Part shown: piece by piece, positions 1-14,800 of the stretch | How the letters are laid out: the number at the start of each line of letters is the position of its first letter | Position numbering within the stretch: the stretch's first letter is position 1 | NCBI RefSeq assembly: GCF_026914265.1 | Contig: NC_069130.1 | Coordinates: 42,338,429-42,402,428 of the forward strand | Length of the DNA: 64,000 bases | Reading direction: 5' to 3' | Origin: Mya arenaria | Taxonomy: Eukaryota; Mollusca; Bivalvia; Myida; Myidae | Program-made: the position numbers and the translations under genes | Notes under the pieces: model-generated | Databases searched by the model: none | Told to the model about the DNA's origin: nothing | What the model saw: the letters and a program-made list of their open reading frames with translations, nothing else

Positions 1-2108
1 AAAATCTGCTTCTTAATCATCAACCAGTGATATACACTGTACATGTTCTAGAGTTATAAAATCTGCTTCTTAATCACCAACCAGTGATATACACTGTACA
101 TGTTCTAGAGTTATAGAATCTGCTTCTTAATCACCAACCAGTGATATACAATGTACATGTTCTAGAGTTATAAAATCTGCTTCTTAATGATCAACCAGCG
201 ATAAACAATGTACATGTTCTAGAGTTATAGAATCTGCTTCTATATCAACAACTATTGATATACAATGTACATGTTCTAGAGTTATAGAATCTGCTTCTAT
301 ATCAACAACTATTGATATACAATGTACATGTTCTAGAGTTATAGAATCTGCTTCTATATCAACAACTATTGATATACAATGTACATGTTCTAGAGTTATA
401 GAATCTGCTTCTATATCAACAACTATTGATATACAATGTACATGTCCTAGAGTTATAGAATCTGCTTCTATATCAACAACTATTGATATACAATGTACAT
501 GTCCTAGAGTTATAGAATCTGCTTCTATATCAACAACTATTGATATACAATGTACATGTCCTAGAGTTATAGAATCTGCTTCTATATCAACAACTATTGA
601 TATACAATGTACATGTCCTAGAGTTATAGAATCTTCTTCTATATCAACAACTATTGATATACAATGTACATGTTCTAGAGTTATAGAATCTTCTTCTATA
701 TCAACAACTATTGATATACAATGTACATGTTCTAGAGTTATAGAATCTTCTTCTATATCAACAACTATTGATAAACAATGTACATGTCCTAGAGTTATAG
801 AATCTGCTTCTATATCAACAACTATTGATATACAATGTACATGTTCTAGAGTTATAGAATCTGCTTCTATATCAACAACTATTGATATACAATGTACATG
901 TTCTAGAGTTATAGAATCTGCTTCTATATCAACAACTATTGATATACAATGTACATGTCCTAGAGTTATAGAATCTGCTTCTATATCAACAACTATTGAT
1001 ATACAATGTACATGTTCTAGAGTTATAGAATCTGCTTCTATATCAACAACTATTGATATACAATGTACATGTTCTAGAGTTATAGAATCTGCTTCTATAT
1101 CAACAACTATTGATAAACAATGTACATGTCCTAGAGTTATAGAATCTGCTTCTATATCAACAACTATTGATATACAATGTACATGTCCTAGAGTTATAGA
1201 ATCTGCTTCTATATCAACAACTATTGATATACAATGTACATGTCCTAGAGTTATAGAATCTGCTTCTATATCAACAACTATTGATATACAATGTACATGT
1301 TCTAGAGTTATAGAATCTGTTCATCAACCAGTGATATACAATGTACATGTTCTAGAGTTATAGAATCTGCTTCTATATCAACAACTATTGATATACAATG
1401 TACATGTTCTAGAGTTATAGAATCTGCTTCTATATCAACAACTATTGATATACAATGTACATGTTCTAGAGTTATAGAATCTTCTTCTATATCAACAACT
1501 ATTGATATACAATGTACATGTTCTAGAGTTATAGAATCTGCTTCTATATCAACAACTATTGATATACAATGTACATGTCCTAGAGTTATAAAATCTGCTT
1601 CTTTATCAACAACTATTGATATACAATGTACAGGTCCTAGAGTTATAAAATCTTCTTCTATATCAACAACTATTGATATACAATGTACATGTTCTAGAGT
1701 TATAAAATCTGCTTCTATATCAACAACTATTGATATACAATGTACATGTTCTAGAGATATAAAATCTGCTTCTTTATCAACAACTATTGATATACAATGT
1801 TTATGTCCTAGAGTTATAGAATCTGCTTCTTTATCAACAACTATTGATATACAATGTACATGTTCTAGAGTTATAGAATCTGCTTCTTAGTCACCAACCA
1901 GTGATATACAATGTACATGTTCTAGAGTTATAGATTTTGTGTCTTAATCACCAATCCGTGATATACAATGTACATGTTCTAGAGTTATAGATTCTGTGTC
2001 TTAATCACCAACCAGTGATATACAATGTACATGTTCTAGAGTTATAGATTCTGTTTCTTAATCACCAACCAGTGATATACAATGTACATGTTCCCGAAAT
2101 ATAGATCC
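1..2108. repeat. 57-bp minisatellite, about 37 units
   Basis: Head-to-tail units of 57 bp (for example successive 'gaatctgcttc' starts at 230 and 287). The array is already repeating at base 1, so it continues to the left. Edge units read 'taatcaccaaccagtgata', while interior units read 'tatatcaacaactattgata', which contains an 8-bp inverted repeat (TATATCAA/TTGATATA) with a 6-nt loop. Each unit also has the palindrome TGTACA. Minor variants (ttcttc for tgcttc, aaacaatg for tacaatg) are interspersed. No open reading frame is maintained. Confidence 0.97.
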
Positions 2109-3258
2109 TTCTTCATAATAAGGATTGATGTTATGTATCGTTGGATAAGTAACATGTGAACTTCACTTATCCACAAATACATGCAATTTTAAACACAACT
2201 CTACAAATATTTTGATGTTTTATTCAATACCAAATTAGTTACTGACAAACACAAGACGTATCCAAGGAAACGGACCAGAATGTTTTAAATGCTAAAAATA
2301 TCAATCAATACAGTAAACAGAGCTAGGATAAATTTTAAAACTCTGTAAAAAACACACTTCACCAGACTTATATATTTTAAACATCTCATTGAAACTGTAA
2401 CATTTCTACTTAATAACTTTGCTTTTCTTTTTTACAATCTTTTTAAAATATTAAAACATGTAAATATGTACATAACACCATATCCAACAATTAAACAATA
2501 CAGACAGTTAACTATATGACTAGACTATAAATACCAATAATTGAATATGGTAATTTCTGAAAAATCTCAAACAACAATTCTGAGTAAATTTTAATCCATA
2601 AAATTATTCTACAAATATCTAAAACATCATATAAAAGCACCTTTCTGAAAAAGCACATTGAGTAAAAATCGTAAGTTTGACATCGCACAGCATATAATAT
2701 CTATTTTTATCTGATGTTTAAGTGACAAAAAAAAATAGTGTTTGAAATTATATTTTTTCGAATGGGATGGTATTATTCCTCAAATCTGTAAATCTGCAGT
2801 CAGCCATTATTGACAAAAGACAAATAGACAAAATATAATCCCAAACACTAAGCCAGGTAACCTTTGACCATTACATAACGTTGAACTTACTGGAAAAGTG
2901 TACATTGCTGATTTTTATAAATTGTAACAACATTCAGCAATGTTTGAATTTAATGATTTCTTGAAGCAATAGTATGATGCATACAAGTATATATGTGATG
3001 TTTGGCACATGTTACCTTATATTCTGTTTCAAAATGTATAATATAGATTCAGTAAACAGCAAGATGTTACATACAAAGTTTATTAAGGTAATCCATCCAA
3101 CATCAATGCAACAAATTGATACTGGTAAAGTTTTGTTTAAAAGTTACAAAACGTTAAGTTCCAGTATCTTTTTAGTTAAAACATTTTAATATAGACATTA
3201 TTTTATTGAATAAATATATTAAAATAATTGCTGAATAATCATATTTAAATTTTGTTTT
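2109..3258. other. AT-rich spacer without recognised gene
   Basis: AT-rich sequence between two minisatellites. I see no coding exon, tRNA, or element with matching ends. The only open frame of note (2974-3189) has no recognisable domain and is treated as chance. Confidence 0.6.
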
Positions 3259-3750
3259 ATTACCTCCCTTTAATATATCATAACATAAATGTTACATTAC
3301 CTCCCTTTAATATATCATAACATAAATGTTACATTACCTCCCTTTAATATATCATAACATAAATGTTACATTACCTCCCTTTAATATATCATAACATAAA
3401 TGTTACATTAACTCCCTTTTATATATCATAACATAAATGTAACATTACCTCCCTTTTATATATCATAACATAAATGTTACATTACCTCCCTTTAATATAT
3501 CATAACATAAATGTTTTATTACCTCCCTTTAATATATCATAACATAAATGTTTTATTACCTCCCTTTAATATATCATAAATGTTTTATTACCTGACTTTA
3601 ATATATCATAACATAAATGTTACATTACCTCCCTTTAATATATCATAACATAAATGTTACATTACCTCCCTTTAATATATCATAACATAAATGTTACATT
3701 ACCTCCCTTTAATATATCATAACATAAATGTTACATTACTTCCCTTTAAT
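3259..3750. repeat. 37-bp minisatellite, about 13 units
   Basis: Tandem units of 37 bp built on 'attacctccctttaatata' followed by 'tcataacataaatgtt'. Units differ by single substitutions, and one unit near 3570-3600 is shortened by the loss of 'aacat'. There is no sign of coding. Confidence 0.96.
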
Positions 3751-3859
3751 CATATTATAATAGTAGCGTTATTATGGTGTTATTCAAAAATGAAATCCAT
3801 AAAATAAAATGATGGTTCAGGAATATAGATTAAACATAGAAATAATCTCGTTGTCAATA

Positions 3860-5525
3860 TCTAAAATGCACTTACACATCTTTGCATCCTTATGATAGAT
3901 GGCTTACCTTAATGCACTCACACATCTTTGCATCCTTATGATGGATGGCTTACCTTAATGCACTCACACATCTTTGCTTCCTTATGATGGATGGTTTACC
4001 TTAATGCACTCACACATCTTTGCATCCTTATGATGGATGGCTTACCTTAATGCACTAACACATCTTTGCATCCTTATGATGGATGGCTTACCTTAATGCA
4101 CTAACACATCTTTGCATCCTTATGATGGATGGTTTACCTTAATGCACTCACACATCTTTGCATCCTTATGATGGATGGTTTACCTTAATGCACTCACACA
4201 TCTTTGCATCCTTATGATGGATGGCTTACCTTAATGCACTCACACATCTTTGCATCCTTATGATGGATGGCTTACCTTAATGCACTTACACATCTTTGCA
4301 TCCTTATGATGGATGGCTTACCTTAATGGACTAACACATCTTTGCATCCTTATGATGGATGGCTTACCTTAATGCACTTACACATCTTTGCTTCCTTATG
4401 ATGGATGGCTTACCTGAATGCACTAACACATCTTTGCATCCTTATGATGGATGGCTTACCTTAATGCACTTACACATCTTTGCATCCTTATGATGGATGG
4501 TTTACCTTAATGCACTAACACATCTTTGCTTCCTTATGATGGATGGCTTACCTTAATGCACTCACACATCTTTGCATCCTTATGATGGATGGCATACCTT
4601 AATGCACTCACACATCTTTGCTTCCTTATGATGGATGGCTTACCTTAATGCACTCACACATCTTTGCATCCTTATGATGGATGGCTTACCTTAATGCACT
4701 TACACATCTTTGCTTCCTTATGATGGATGGCATACCGTAATGCACTAACACATCTTTGCATCCTTATGATGGATGGCATACCTTAATGCACTCACACATA
4801 TTTGCATCCTTATGACAGATGGCTTACCTTAATTCACTCACACATCTTTGCATCCTTATGATGGATGGCATACCATAATGCACTCACACATCTTTGCATC
4901 TTTATGATGGATGGCTTACCTTAATGCACTTACACATCTTTGCATCCTTATGATGGATGGCTTACCCTAATGCACTAACACATCTTTGCATCCTTACGAT
5001 GGATGGCATACCTTAATGCACTAACACATCTTTGCATCCTTACGATGGATGGCATACCTTAATGCACTAACACATCTTTGCATCCTTACGATGGATGGCA
5101 TACCGTAATGCACTAACACATCTTTGCATCCTTACGATGGATGGCATACCGTAATGCACTCACACATCTTTGCATCCTTACGATGGATGGCATACCGTAA
5201 TGCACTAACACATCTTTGCATCCTTATGATGGATGGCATACCGTAATGCACTAACACATCTTTGCATCCTTACGATGGATGGCATACCGTAATTCACTAA
5301 CACATCTTTGCATCCTTATGATGGATAAAAACCGTAATTCACTAACACATCTTTGCATCCTTACGATGGATGGCGTACCGTAATGCACTAACACATCTTT
5401 GCATCCTTATGATGGGTGGCATACCGTAATGCACTAACACATCTTTGCATCCTAATGATTGATGGCATACCTTAATGCACTAACACATCTTTATATCCTG
5501 ATGATGGATGGCTTACCTGAACATG
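3860..5525. repeat. 46-bp minisatellite, about 36 units
   Basis: Tandem units of 46 bp built on 'ccttaatgcactcacacatc' followed by 'tttgcatccttatgatggat'. The spacing of 46 is exact from 3907 to 3953. Variants are clustered: units between about 4980 and 5420 share 'cttacgatgg' and 'cataccgtaa', which shows local homogenisation. The array ends in degraded units near 5525. Confidence 0.96.
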
Positions 5526-7860
5526 AATACTGTGAGACCATGCCATGGTGAGTACCTTAATGAGTGTATACATTACAACTTAAATACAACGTGATCTGAA
5601 AATCTATATTTGGAATGACGAAGACTACCTCGGCAACATTTAACATTCAAAATTAGCTACACGTCCACAACACAAAATATCTACATTCTGATGTACCCTT
5701 TGACCAAGCAAGTCGATAATACACTAAGACATTAAAATGTGGTATAATGTACAGCTTCACTCTTTTACCATTGTACTGTACATAATATACTAGGATAGAT
5801 AACACACACACACGAAAAACAGTGAAAAAAAGTGGGTAAAGTGGATTACACTTTGTTCAGTACTTAATTACTTTATGGCAGAAGAACGTGCATCAACGGT
5901 ATTAAACTCCTTAATAAAGCTTAAACTGAACTGCAGGTAGCTCTTGGAAAAATTACTTTTTCTAAAATATCATGACAGTTACTGTAAATTCTCTCAACAT
6001 GATATACCGGATAGTACTTTACTATTTCTCAAATATATTGATACTTTAAAGATGGACTCTTACTCCAACATAAGATTTATCACAATTAATACAACTGTTT
6101 AACATATCAAAAAGGATGAATAAATGTCAAAAACAATGTTTTTTTTATGAAGGTTGTCGAGTTTAATTTGAAATAAAGGTGCAGAGGACAAGGTATTTCT
6201 ACCTTGTGAGACGATAGTAGATCACAGTAAATCTTTAAACACTCACCAATCATTAAATATGTTTGCGTGTTCAGCTTTTAAATGTCAATTTAATTATCTC
6301 AACAAGATATACCAAGATAAAAGTTATATTCATAGAAAGGATCATGGTTAGGACTCAGATAAGACAGACATCATACATGACTCTCATAACACACTAAAAA
6401 ACAACATCACTCTGTAATTAAACAGAGATTAATGAACTTCGCACTTTCGTTTAACGAGCCAGTAATGTTCAGCCTGTATACATATGTAAAAGGTTCCTAT
6501 GTAATGTAAAACTATATTACATTATAGTTATGGCATCCACAACTGTGTAATTGAAATAATACACAAGCTCCTAAGCGTGAGTGTATAATTTCAATTACGA
6601 GGGTAGTGGGTACCATGATGTCAAGGGCAACATTCAATAACTAACATGCAGTATAAGTGAATATCATTGTTCTTTACAAATATATTAGATACTGAATGGT
6701 TTAGCCCCGCATACTGTTACCATTCCAATATGGGAGTTAATGTAACTCTCAAACATGGTATAGGTATATAACTATGACAGGAGTGGTACATAAGTTTACG
6801 TTTTGAACATACGCATTTTTGTATTCGTCTTTTACTTTCATACACTTAAATACTTTTTAATAATAATGGTAATTTCAACCAATTAAACAATAATCAGAGT
6901 AAACCCTCTTATTAAACTGTGGGAATTGTCACTCCACAAACCCCATTATAGCCCAAAAATGATACTTTCGGGCATGTAACTGAAAGTGTAAGACGAGATG
7001 ATGACAGGCCACGAAAAATATATAAGGCAATAATTAACCATCATGATGGAAATGTGTACCTAAGATCACAGAGATATCTCTAAAACTATGGGAGTCGTTC
7101 GCTCCACAATTGTTTGCCAACTGACTATCCCCCCAACAGACCAATCCTATGATGACTTCCAATATACCGCCTCCCTTCAAACTTATTTTGCAGGAGTATT
7201 AATATCAATATTCATATATTCTAATGCTTTTTCAACAACAATGGAAGTATACAATGTAAACAATGGTCCCATTTCCATGGCAACATAACATAAAATATAA
7301 ATTTAGTTAACAAACCAATAAAACAGAAGACAATGTGTAAAACACACATTTTACATATTTCAATTTTTTTTATATAAAATTCACGATCATGATAAAAAAA
7401 CCATATTGAAGACCTCCAGCAAGGCTGTTGTAAGTTCCAGCAGACCAAACGGATTTATTTCTTTTTCTACAAGCAAGCCTCAATGATGTTGCATTTTGGG
7501 AGGGTTTAGTTTTCATGCAACAGCAGACCACAAATATAAAACCTAGCGAATAAATCAATTTATCAGTGCTTTCGAAAAAATTAAATAATGGCCTTGTAAA
7601 ATTGACCAGAACTAACAAATCTGAAAAAAGTGCCTCTCTAAAATAAGGCAATCAACAGCAACCAATACACACAGAAAGCACTTAACCAAAATAGTGGTCA
7701 AAATTACCACAACACAAAAAAGCCTGACATATGCTCAATAACTCCATATATCTAGAGTACAAGAAAACAAGGTAAACATGCTTAACTCAATTCTATGTGA
7801 CAGATTAATGATGAATATCAGTTCAATTCATTTGATTTTGGTCCAACTGCAGTGGCTCAC
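5526..7860. other. Intergenic stretch downstream of PUS3
   Basis: No coding exon recognised on either strand. It contains a near-perfect palindrome at 6543-6598 and short open frames at 7088-7651 that overlap on opposite strands and show no domain. Part of the stretch nearest 8837 may be PUS3 3' untranslated sequence, but I cannot place its end. Confidence 0.5.
6543..6598. repeat. Imperfect palindrome, about 19-bp arms
   Basis: 'gtaattgaaataatacac' is followed about 20 bases later by 'gtgtataatttcaattac', its near-perfect reverse complement. It may be a terminal remnant of a MITE or a simple cruciform; no target duplication is evident. Confidence 0.7.
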
Positions 7861-7869
7861 ATGATTAAA

Positions 7870-8330
7870 TGCAAACTACTGGCCTTGACCGTACACACAT
7901 AGGGTAATGAACCTCAAACATACAATGTATAGCACCCATTATATACAACTCCACTGATAAAAACCTTGTTTGTTTTGTTTCTTTTTTCCACAGCTTTGAC
8001 CTTTTCAACTATTCTCTCCTCTCTAACATGAAATTCTGGCCTTGACCTTAAGCGTAATGAAAACCCTTGATCTTGTTTTTTTTTCTCTGAAGCCATGACC
8101 TTCTCTCCACTCTGACTTGAATAACAGACCTTGACCTTAGAGTGATGAACAACATTGACCTTGTTTTTCATCTAAGGCCATGACCTTTTCAATGTCCCTT
8201 TCTCTATACATTGACCTCAGTGTCATAAACACCATTAACCTTGACCTTCTCCACTACGCTCTCCTCTCTAATTCTAACAACTTGCCTTGACATTGGAATA
8301 ATGATCACCAAATATCACCCTTCTACCATA
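7870..8330. repeat. Degenerate repeat rich in 'ccttgacctt'
   Basis: Four or so diverged segments of about 90-110 bp, each with 'ccttgaccttnnngtgatgaac' and 'ctctcc' type blocks. The motif resembles the internal repeats of the TIR element at 12659-13884, so this may be an old fragment of the same family. The open frame 7914-8171 lies inside it and is not a gene. Confidence 0.6.
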
Positions 8331-8836
8331 CAACTGGTAAAAGTCTTCATCCAGGTTCTTCTCTAACACTTTGCCTTTCCTTTACCTTGAGCAGCTTGAG
8401 TCCATGTCTTATTGCAGTATAAGTCATCAAGTAATATGTGTCATTATTAACCTCTGTGTTTGTCGTGAGATATTCTCTGTCAAATTGGTCAGTATCGTAA
8501 CCTGATGTACAGTAAATTTAAAAATGAAATAACTTTTCTCAATCAGTTTGTATTTCAACGTGATTCCATTATATCCATGTTTCAAAATTCTCAATAGCAT
8601 TAATCCTTGCAAATAAATTTCAATGTATTCTACAACAAAATCCTTATTAACATCTTATTTTTCAAATTAATCATTGGACTGAGAATTTCTCATGACAATT
8701 ATCAAAGGAAATGACTCATTCCCCAGTTTGACTTATAACTGAGCTTTCCCCAATCTCTTTTTGTGTACTTCTTCTCACTTTCTCTTCTCCTTTCATACCA
8801 TTCTCTGATGTCTCCAAGTTTTCCTCCCCATTATCT

Positions 8837-11800
8837 TTAAGAGGTTTTAGAATCGCAGATATCTTGATCAGCCTTCATATCAGTAGTTTCTCCATCAATG
8901 TCCCTTACAGTGTCATCATCTTCTTTATTGTTTTCTCCATAAATTATGTGAGGATCCTTATTCTCTCCGGACTTGGGTTTATCTAATGTTCCAAATGGCT
9001 TATCATCTATGTGGCTAGGCTTATCAATTTCAAGCCGTTGACGTTTCCGTGTCGTCATCTCCTCTTCACTGCTATCGTCCTGTACTTCAATTTCAGCATT
9101 TTCTCTCCATCGCTGTTTTTTCGACTCGTGTGATGCTATCATCTCGTCAAGGGTCACTGTAATAAAAAAAATGGCATCATTTCATGCACCTAAGTATACA
9201 CATGTCAACACCAAACACATCTCTACATCATTCACAAACAAATAAATAGAGAAGCTTCTGTAAGTTACCATGTATACATTTTATCAAATGTGTTTGTTTT
9301 AATAATATGGGCTCTTGAAAGGCTTAAAGGCGCACAATACAGGCTGACTCAAAAATAAAAAATAAAAATATTATCATGTTTATCTCATTTGATTTAATGA
9401 TCAAAACCAAAAACAACAGCATATCATTTACATAGAGATAAAGAAATAGCAATATTTTTGCATTTTTTTAACTCTGGAAATTGTGGCCACATCGCTATTA
9501 TTTCCACAAACCCAATTTTTAAGGTTAGTATTTTTTATCTGTTATATGCTTTTTTATCATTTGAGTCAAATGAGTTAGACAAGTCAAAACTAAAAATAAA
9601 TACTTTTGGCATCAACCTATATTGTGCGCCTTTAAGTCATTTGGACTCGTGCAATGGTAGGTCATCTGAATACAAATACAAGTCTGGGCAAGTGAATATT
9701 CTTCAAGTTTGTGATTAATAAACATCAATCGTTTTACAATTGGTAGTATGTGATATATGATGATTCCAAGGGCAATTACACTATAAAGCTGACTTAATCA
9801 AAGTCAATAAAACTTTGTCAGGAACTTCTTTTCATCATGGGTGTGGTTTCTACCAAATGTGAAGTCGTTCCATGAAAAACTGTAGATTCGGAAGTAGTTT
9901 AAGTCTTAAAATGATATTAACCTACAGACAGAGAAGGTTGACAGACTGCCAAAGTGACCTCTATATAATTATTGTAGTCTCCAACTACTGATTATTTTCA
10001 GCAATGTTCCGATGATCAATTATAATCAAAAATTGATTGGTTGGGCCTGAAATTGGTGACAATTAATTGTATTTGGTCATAATTGATCGTATATTCAGAT
10101 TACTCCTGAACTTGACCAACCCTGTTGTACAGACTACTTACAGCCTCCCTGTCTCTCCATCAGCACCTTAGGATTCCTGTCTTCTACGAGCCATTCAGAC
10201 TGCATCAGTAAAGGGGGACTCAGATCACACCAGGGCGCAAAGTCACAGTCTGAAAAAATGACAGAAAGATAAGTTCAAATCCAATTTCCAGTAGATAAAA
10301 GAATAAGAAGCACATTTACTAGTTTATTTATCACCGAAGTCTATCTGCAACTCTTGTAACAATTTCTCACAAACATTTGCGAGTCCGATACATCAACTGT
10401 AACTTACAATACATGTAAAGTGAATCATGCCATCTTGATGAGACTTTTTGTTTATAATAAACCTGAGAATGTTTGAAAACTTACACATCAAAAAGGCTTT
10501 CATAACTTAAAACTCATTATTTGAATTTTGTTTTTTGTCAGAAGTAAAACTACAACTTTAACTACATAGATAAGTGTCAAATATCTGAATATTTATAAAA
10601 GGGTTCATAAACAGGAGGAACACATAAATATGCCAAGACTTGTCCATTTTTAATCCAGGGCTATATATATGTGTATTGGCACTTGCTGGGGACGGGTATT
10701 ATTGGCTAAGCATCGAGATCTAGAACAATATTTCATAAGCATATCTCAATATATCGTTGAAATAAAAATAGGTAATGTATGGTAATTAATTAGGTTTCTC
10801 TGTTCATATCATTATTATTTCACTTTCTGTTTCGATAATCCATAAATTGCAGAACTAGGTATCAATAATGTTGTGCATCCCTAGAACAGGCTTTGTCAAA
10901 TACTAACCAAGTTTAATGTAAATATTCTGAATGGTTTCTGGTATATATAGGGTATTGTAGACCTACAGTAAGGACAACATTAGTGAATGGCAGTACAATT
11001 TCTATTGAACAACAAACAAGCTTAAGATTGCATAAAACATCTCTCCAAACCTAGGGGCCCTTTTTAAGGGTGTGAGTGGTCTAGTGATTTAGGTGTCTGC
11101 CCGTAACCCAACAGGTCTCAGGTTCACAAACCATGGGAACATTCTAATGGCCTCTTAGAAAGGACACAGTACTGGTTTCTGCTCAGGCAACTGACTCGAG
11201 AGTGATTTACATCAGTAACTCACATCAGCTTTCAGCTATCCCAAAAGTTGTGTGAAAATAAATATAACCAGAACACCTCCGTACCTGTTTCCACTTTAGC
11301 TTTCTCAAGGTCATTCAGCATGCTCTTCACCATTGTTGCTCTGTGAAAAAATAAGAAGAGATGTTATCAATAAAAGTTTGATCAGCCAGGGGTTGTCAGC
11401 AAGATGGATAAGTAAATTTTCTCTGAGTTCTCCTATTTCCCCCACAGCATAAGACCACACTCTCGCGCAACATGACATGAGTGTGACTGTGTGACTAAGC
11501 TTAATTTAATATTACTTTCTTCACTGTTGTAAAAAATAAAGATTGAAATAAATAAAATTGAAAATAAATCAATTGACCGCTGTCAATCATTTAAACACCA
11601 CTTTACATGCTTTAGAACCAGCACAAACGCCAGTGAAAAACAAATTCTAATAAGGCAAGTCAAACTCCTTGCTTACTTGACGGAATGCTCAGCCCAAAGC
11701 TGCTGGAGGGAGGTGAGGTTGTCTTCATGGCATTCTGAAACATGAATGGGGAAAGTCTTAATACTGTTTTGAAAATACTGGGCCGATTGTTTAGAAATTT

Positions 11801-14800
11801 GTTAAAGTAAGCAAGTATTAATTATAGAAGTGTTAACTTTTAAGTCTTAACTTCTCTAGAAGATTAATGAATTCACTTGTAATCTGCAGTATTTGTAACA
11901 AATGCTGTTTTAACAGTACCTGTCTTATTCAAATACATATGAGGATATCATCAACTTTTTATGTCTACAAGATAACAACAATATCGTTAGTCACATTGTT
12001 AACTTTCACAACAATCTGAACAATCCTCCAAATGTTTTCAAGAACCAACAACAGGGCTATTGTGCTATCTCATTTCTTTAAATTGACCATTGCAAATGCT
12101 TGCTTGATTTGTTTGCATCCTTTGATCGACTGCAACTTAACATAAACAATTTGAAATATGAAAATAATATGCCACTAGGTGTTCCCATTAACTTGGTTTT
12201 GGCAGTCCTGGAACCCGTCCAATGAAAAATCTAAGTCAATTTAAGTCGTAAATTGAAAATATCTTAGTCATATTTTGTTATTTTGATACATACTTGAGTA
12301 TATTGAAAATAAGCCAATATATAAAATGAATGTAAAGTTGAGGATATAAAAACAAGAGGCCCATAAGGGCCTATGCTCTACTGGCATGGCTTTGTGGTCA
12401 TTTTTATTCAGAGCATGTATGTATGGGTAAAAGGCAACAGACATAATTATAGTTCAAGTTTCGTGTTTGGGTTACCTGAAAACGTTGCACGTTCAACATC
12501 TGAGCCCAGAAAGTATTGTAAGCAGATTAGTCGCATGAACTATTTTAATATGTGTCAAGTAAAGTTCATCTGACAAAAAAATGCTTTCAAAACTGTACTC
12601 ATGGTAAAAATTTCTGTAGTTCTAAAATTAAACTAGAATGGGCTTTTGAGAAAAGCGCATGTCTCCCCCGAAGGCTTAGTAAACAGACACTTACCATAAA
12701 AATGCAAAGGCCTTCAAGTGCTGCTGTTTCTCAGGGAAAAAACGGCAGGTCTTTTATGGACAAAAAACAAAATAAACAAAATGCACGAAAGTTGAAATGA
12801 GACGCCAGTTATTGATCGGAAACGGTTTTCATCTTCAAGCCCTTGTGGACTTGACCTTTGACCCAGTGACCCCAACTACTGCATGACCCTTACAAGCATG
12901 CAAAGTTTGGAGACTCCAGGTAAAGCAGAACTTAAGTTATTGATTGGAAACCGTTTTTCATCATCACTCTCTTTTTGGACCCAGTGACCCCAAAATCAAT
13001 ACGGATCATCTGCCCAAGAAGACCTACCAGCATGCAAAAGTTCAAGACTCAAAGGCAATAGGAACTCCACTTATTGATCGGAAACCTTTTCTTATGTTCA
13101 GGTGTCTGTGACCTTCACCTCTGACATAGTGACCTCAAAAACAATGCGGGTCTTGTACACCCGAGTAACATCTCTACAATTTTTGGTAAACATATGTGAA
13201 AGATATTACACGCAAATGATTTTTACATGGAAGGTCACCACGACCTTGACTATTGACCTTGTTACCCCCAAAACAATTGGGATCATCTAGACATCATGAC
13301 CAACCTCACTTCAAAGTTTGGTGAACCTAGATCAAAGCATTCTCCTGATATTGCACGGAAATATTTTTTTACATTAGAGGTCACAGCGACGTTGACCTTT
13401 GACCTTGTGACCCCCCAAAATATAGGAGTTTTCTAAACCTCATGATCAACCTCCCTACCAAGTTTGGTGAACCTAGGTCAAACCATTCTCAAGATATTGA
13501 GCGGAAATGTTTTTTACATTGGGGTCGCCGCGACCTTGACCTTTGACCTAGTGACCCCAAAAACAATAGGGATCTTCTACACCTCATGACCAACCTCCCT
13601 ACCAAGTTTGGTGAACCTAGGTCAAACCGTTCTCAAGATTTTGAGCAGAAATGTTTTTTATATTGGGGGTCGCCGCGACCTTGACCTTTGACCTAGTGAC
13701 CCCAAAAACAATAGGGATCCTCTACACCTCACGACCAACCTCCCTACCAAGTTTGGTGATCCTAGGTCATGCGGTTTTCCAGTTATCGATCGGAAACGAA
13801 GTGTGACGTACGGACGGACTGACGGACTACCGGACTGACGGACAGGGCAAAAACAATATGTCTCCCCCAGAGAGGGGGAGACATAAAAATGTTGGTCAAA
13901 AGGTCAAAGTCAAGGGCATCAGAGGACAACATTGATGCTAATTTGCAAAACTGTAGACATGGTCTAAATATCATTGCTGAAGCTTTAAGAATAAAAAAGA
14001 AGGTCAAAAGGGGTGGGGCCAGCTTTGGCCCCAGGGGCATATTTTGAGCCTTGTGATGCCATAATCAAAATAGCAAGGGTTTGCAAAGCTGGTTCAGACA
14101 AAAAGATTTTCAAACATTCCAAATTTAAGTATACCAAACCTGTGAACCAGTACAGAACTTGTAAACTTGGCTAAAAATAGAATTCACTCATGCAGACCTG
14201 GCTTAAAATAGGTTAACTAAAAAAAGAATTTCTTTAAAACTTTCAAGGCCCATAATCTAGGCATGCATGGGCAGGTATGGCTGGTAAGGAACCGAGCTCT
14301 TATTGATATCTAAATACTGTACAACTTTCATCCAGATACAATCAAAACTGAAGACTGTATCGCGTTAACAAGAAATTGTCTACAGACGCACGGACAGACG
14401 GACTCACATACTACGTACACATTACCATCGCATAAGCTCTTCTGGCCTTAGGCCAGTAGAGCTAAAAATCATTTGTCTCCATTCTCGACTTTTATATACA
14501 GATATAAGATTTTATGCATTTTGACTAAAATCCTTTATTGGACTTTCACCTCTGCTTTGGGACTCAAAGACTTTTTAATTTTCTTATAGTAATAAGAATG
14601 CTTGACTCATAAATAGTGATGTTCTGATGATCGATCAATCATTGATTGGTTTGGTCTGAAATCGTTGACAATTAATTATATTTCGTCATAATCAATCATT
14701 GATTCAAACAGCCCGCTGTTTCTTCCCCTCGTTATTTGCGTTTGGTTAATTACCGCCAATTTTCTTCTTTGGGTTCATATATACATCCGAAAGTGTTTAG

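Noticed and set aside
1-5525. CRISPR-like regular repeats
   Set aside because: Units are directly adjacent with no unique spacers, and the context is eukaryotic; these are minisatellites.
12373-14040. Short ORFs within the nested TIR elements
   Set aside because: They follow the internal repeats and appear on both strands; no transposase-like motif.
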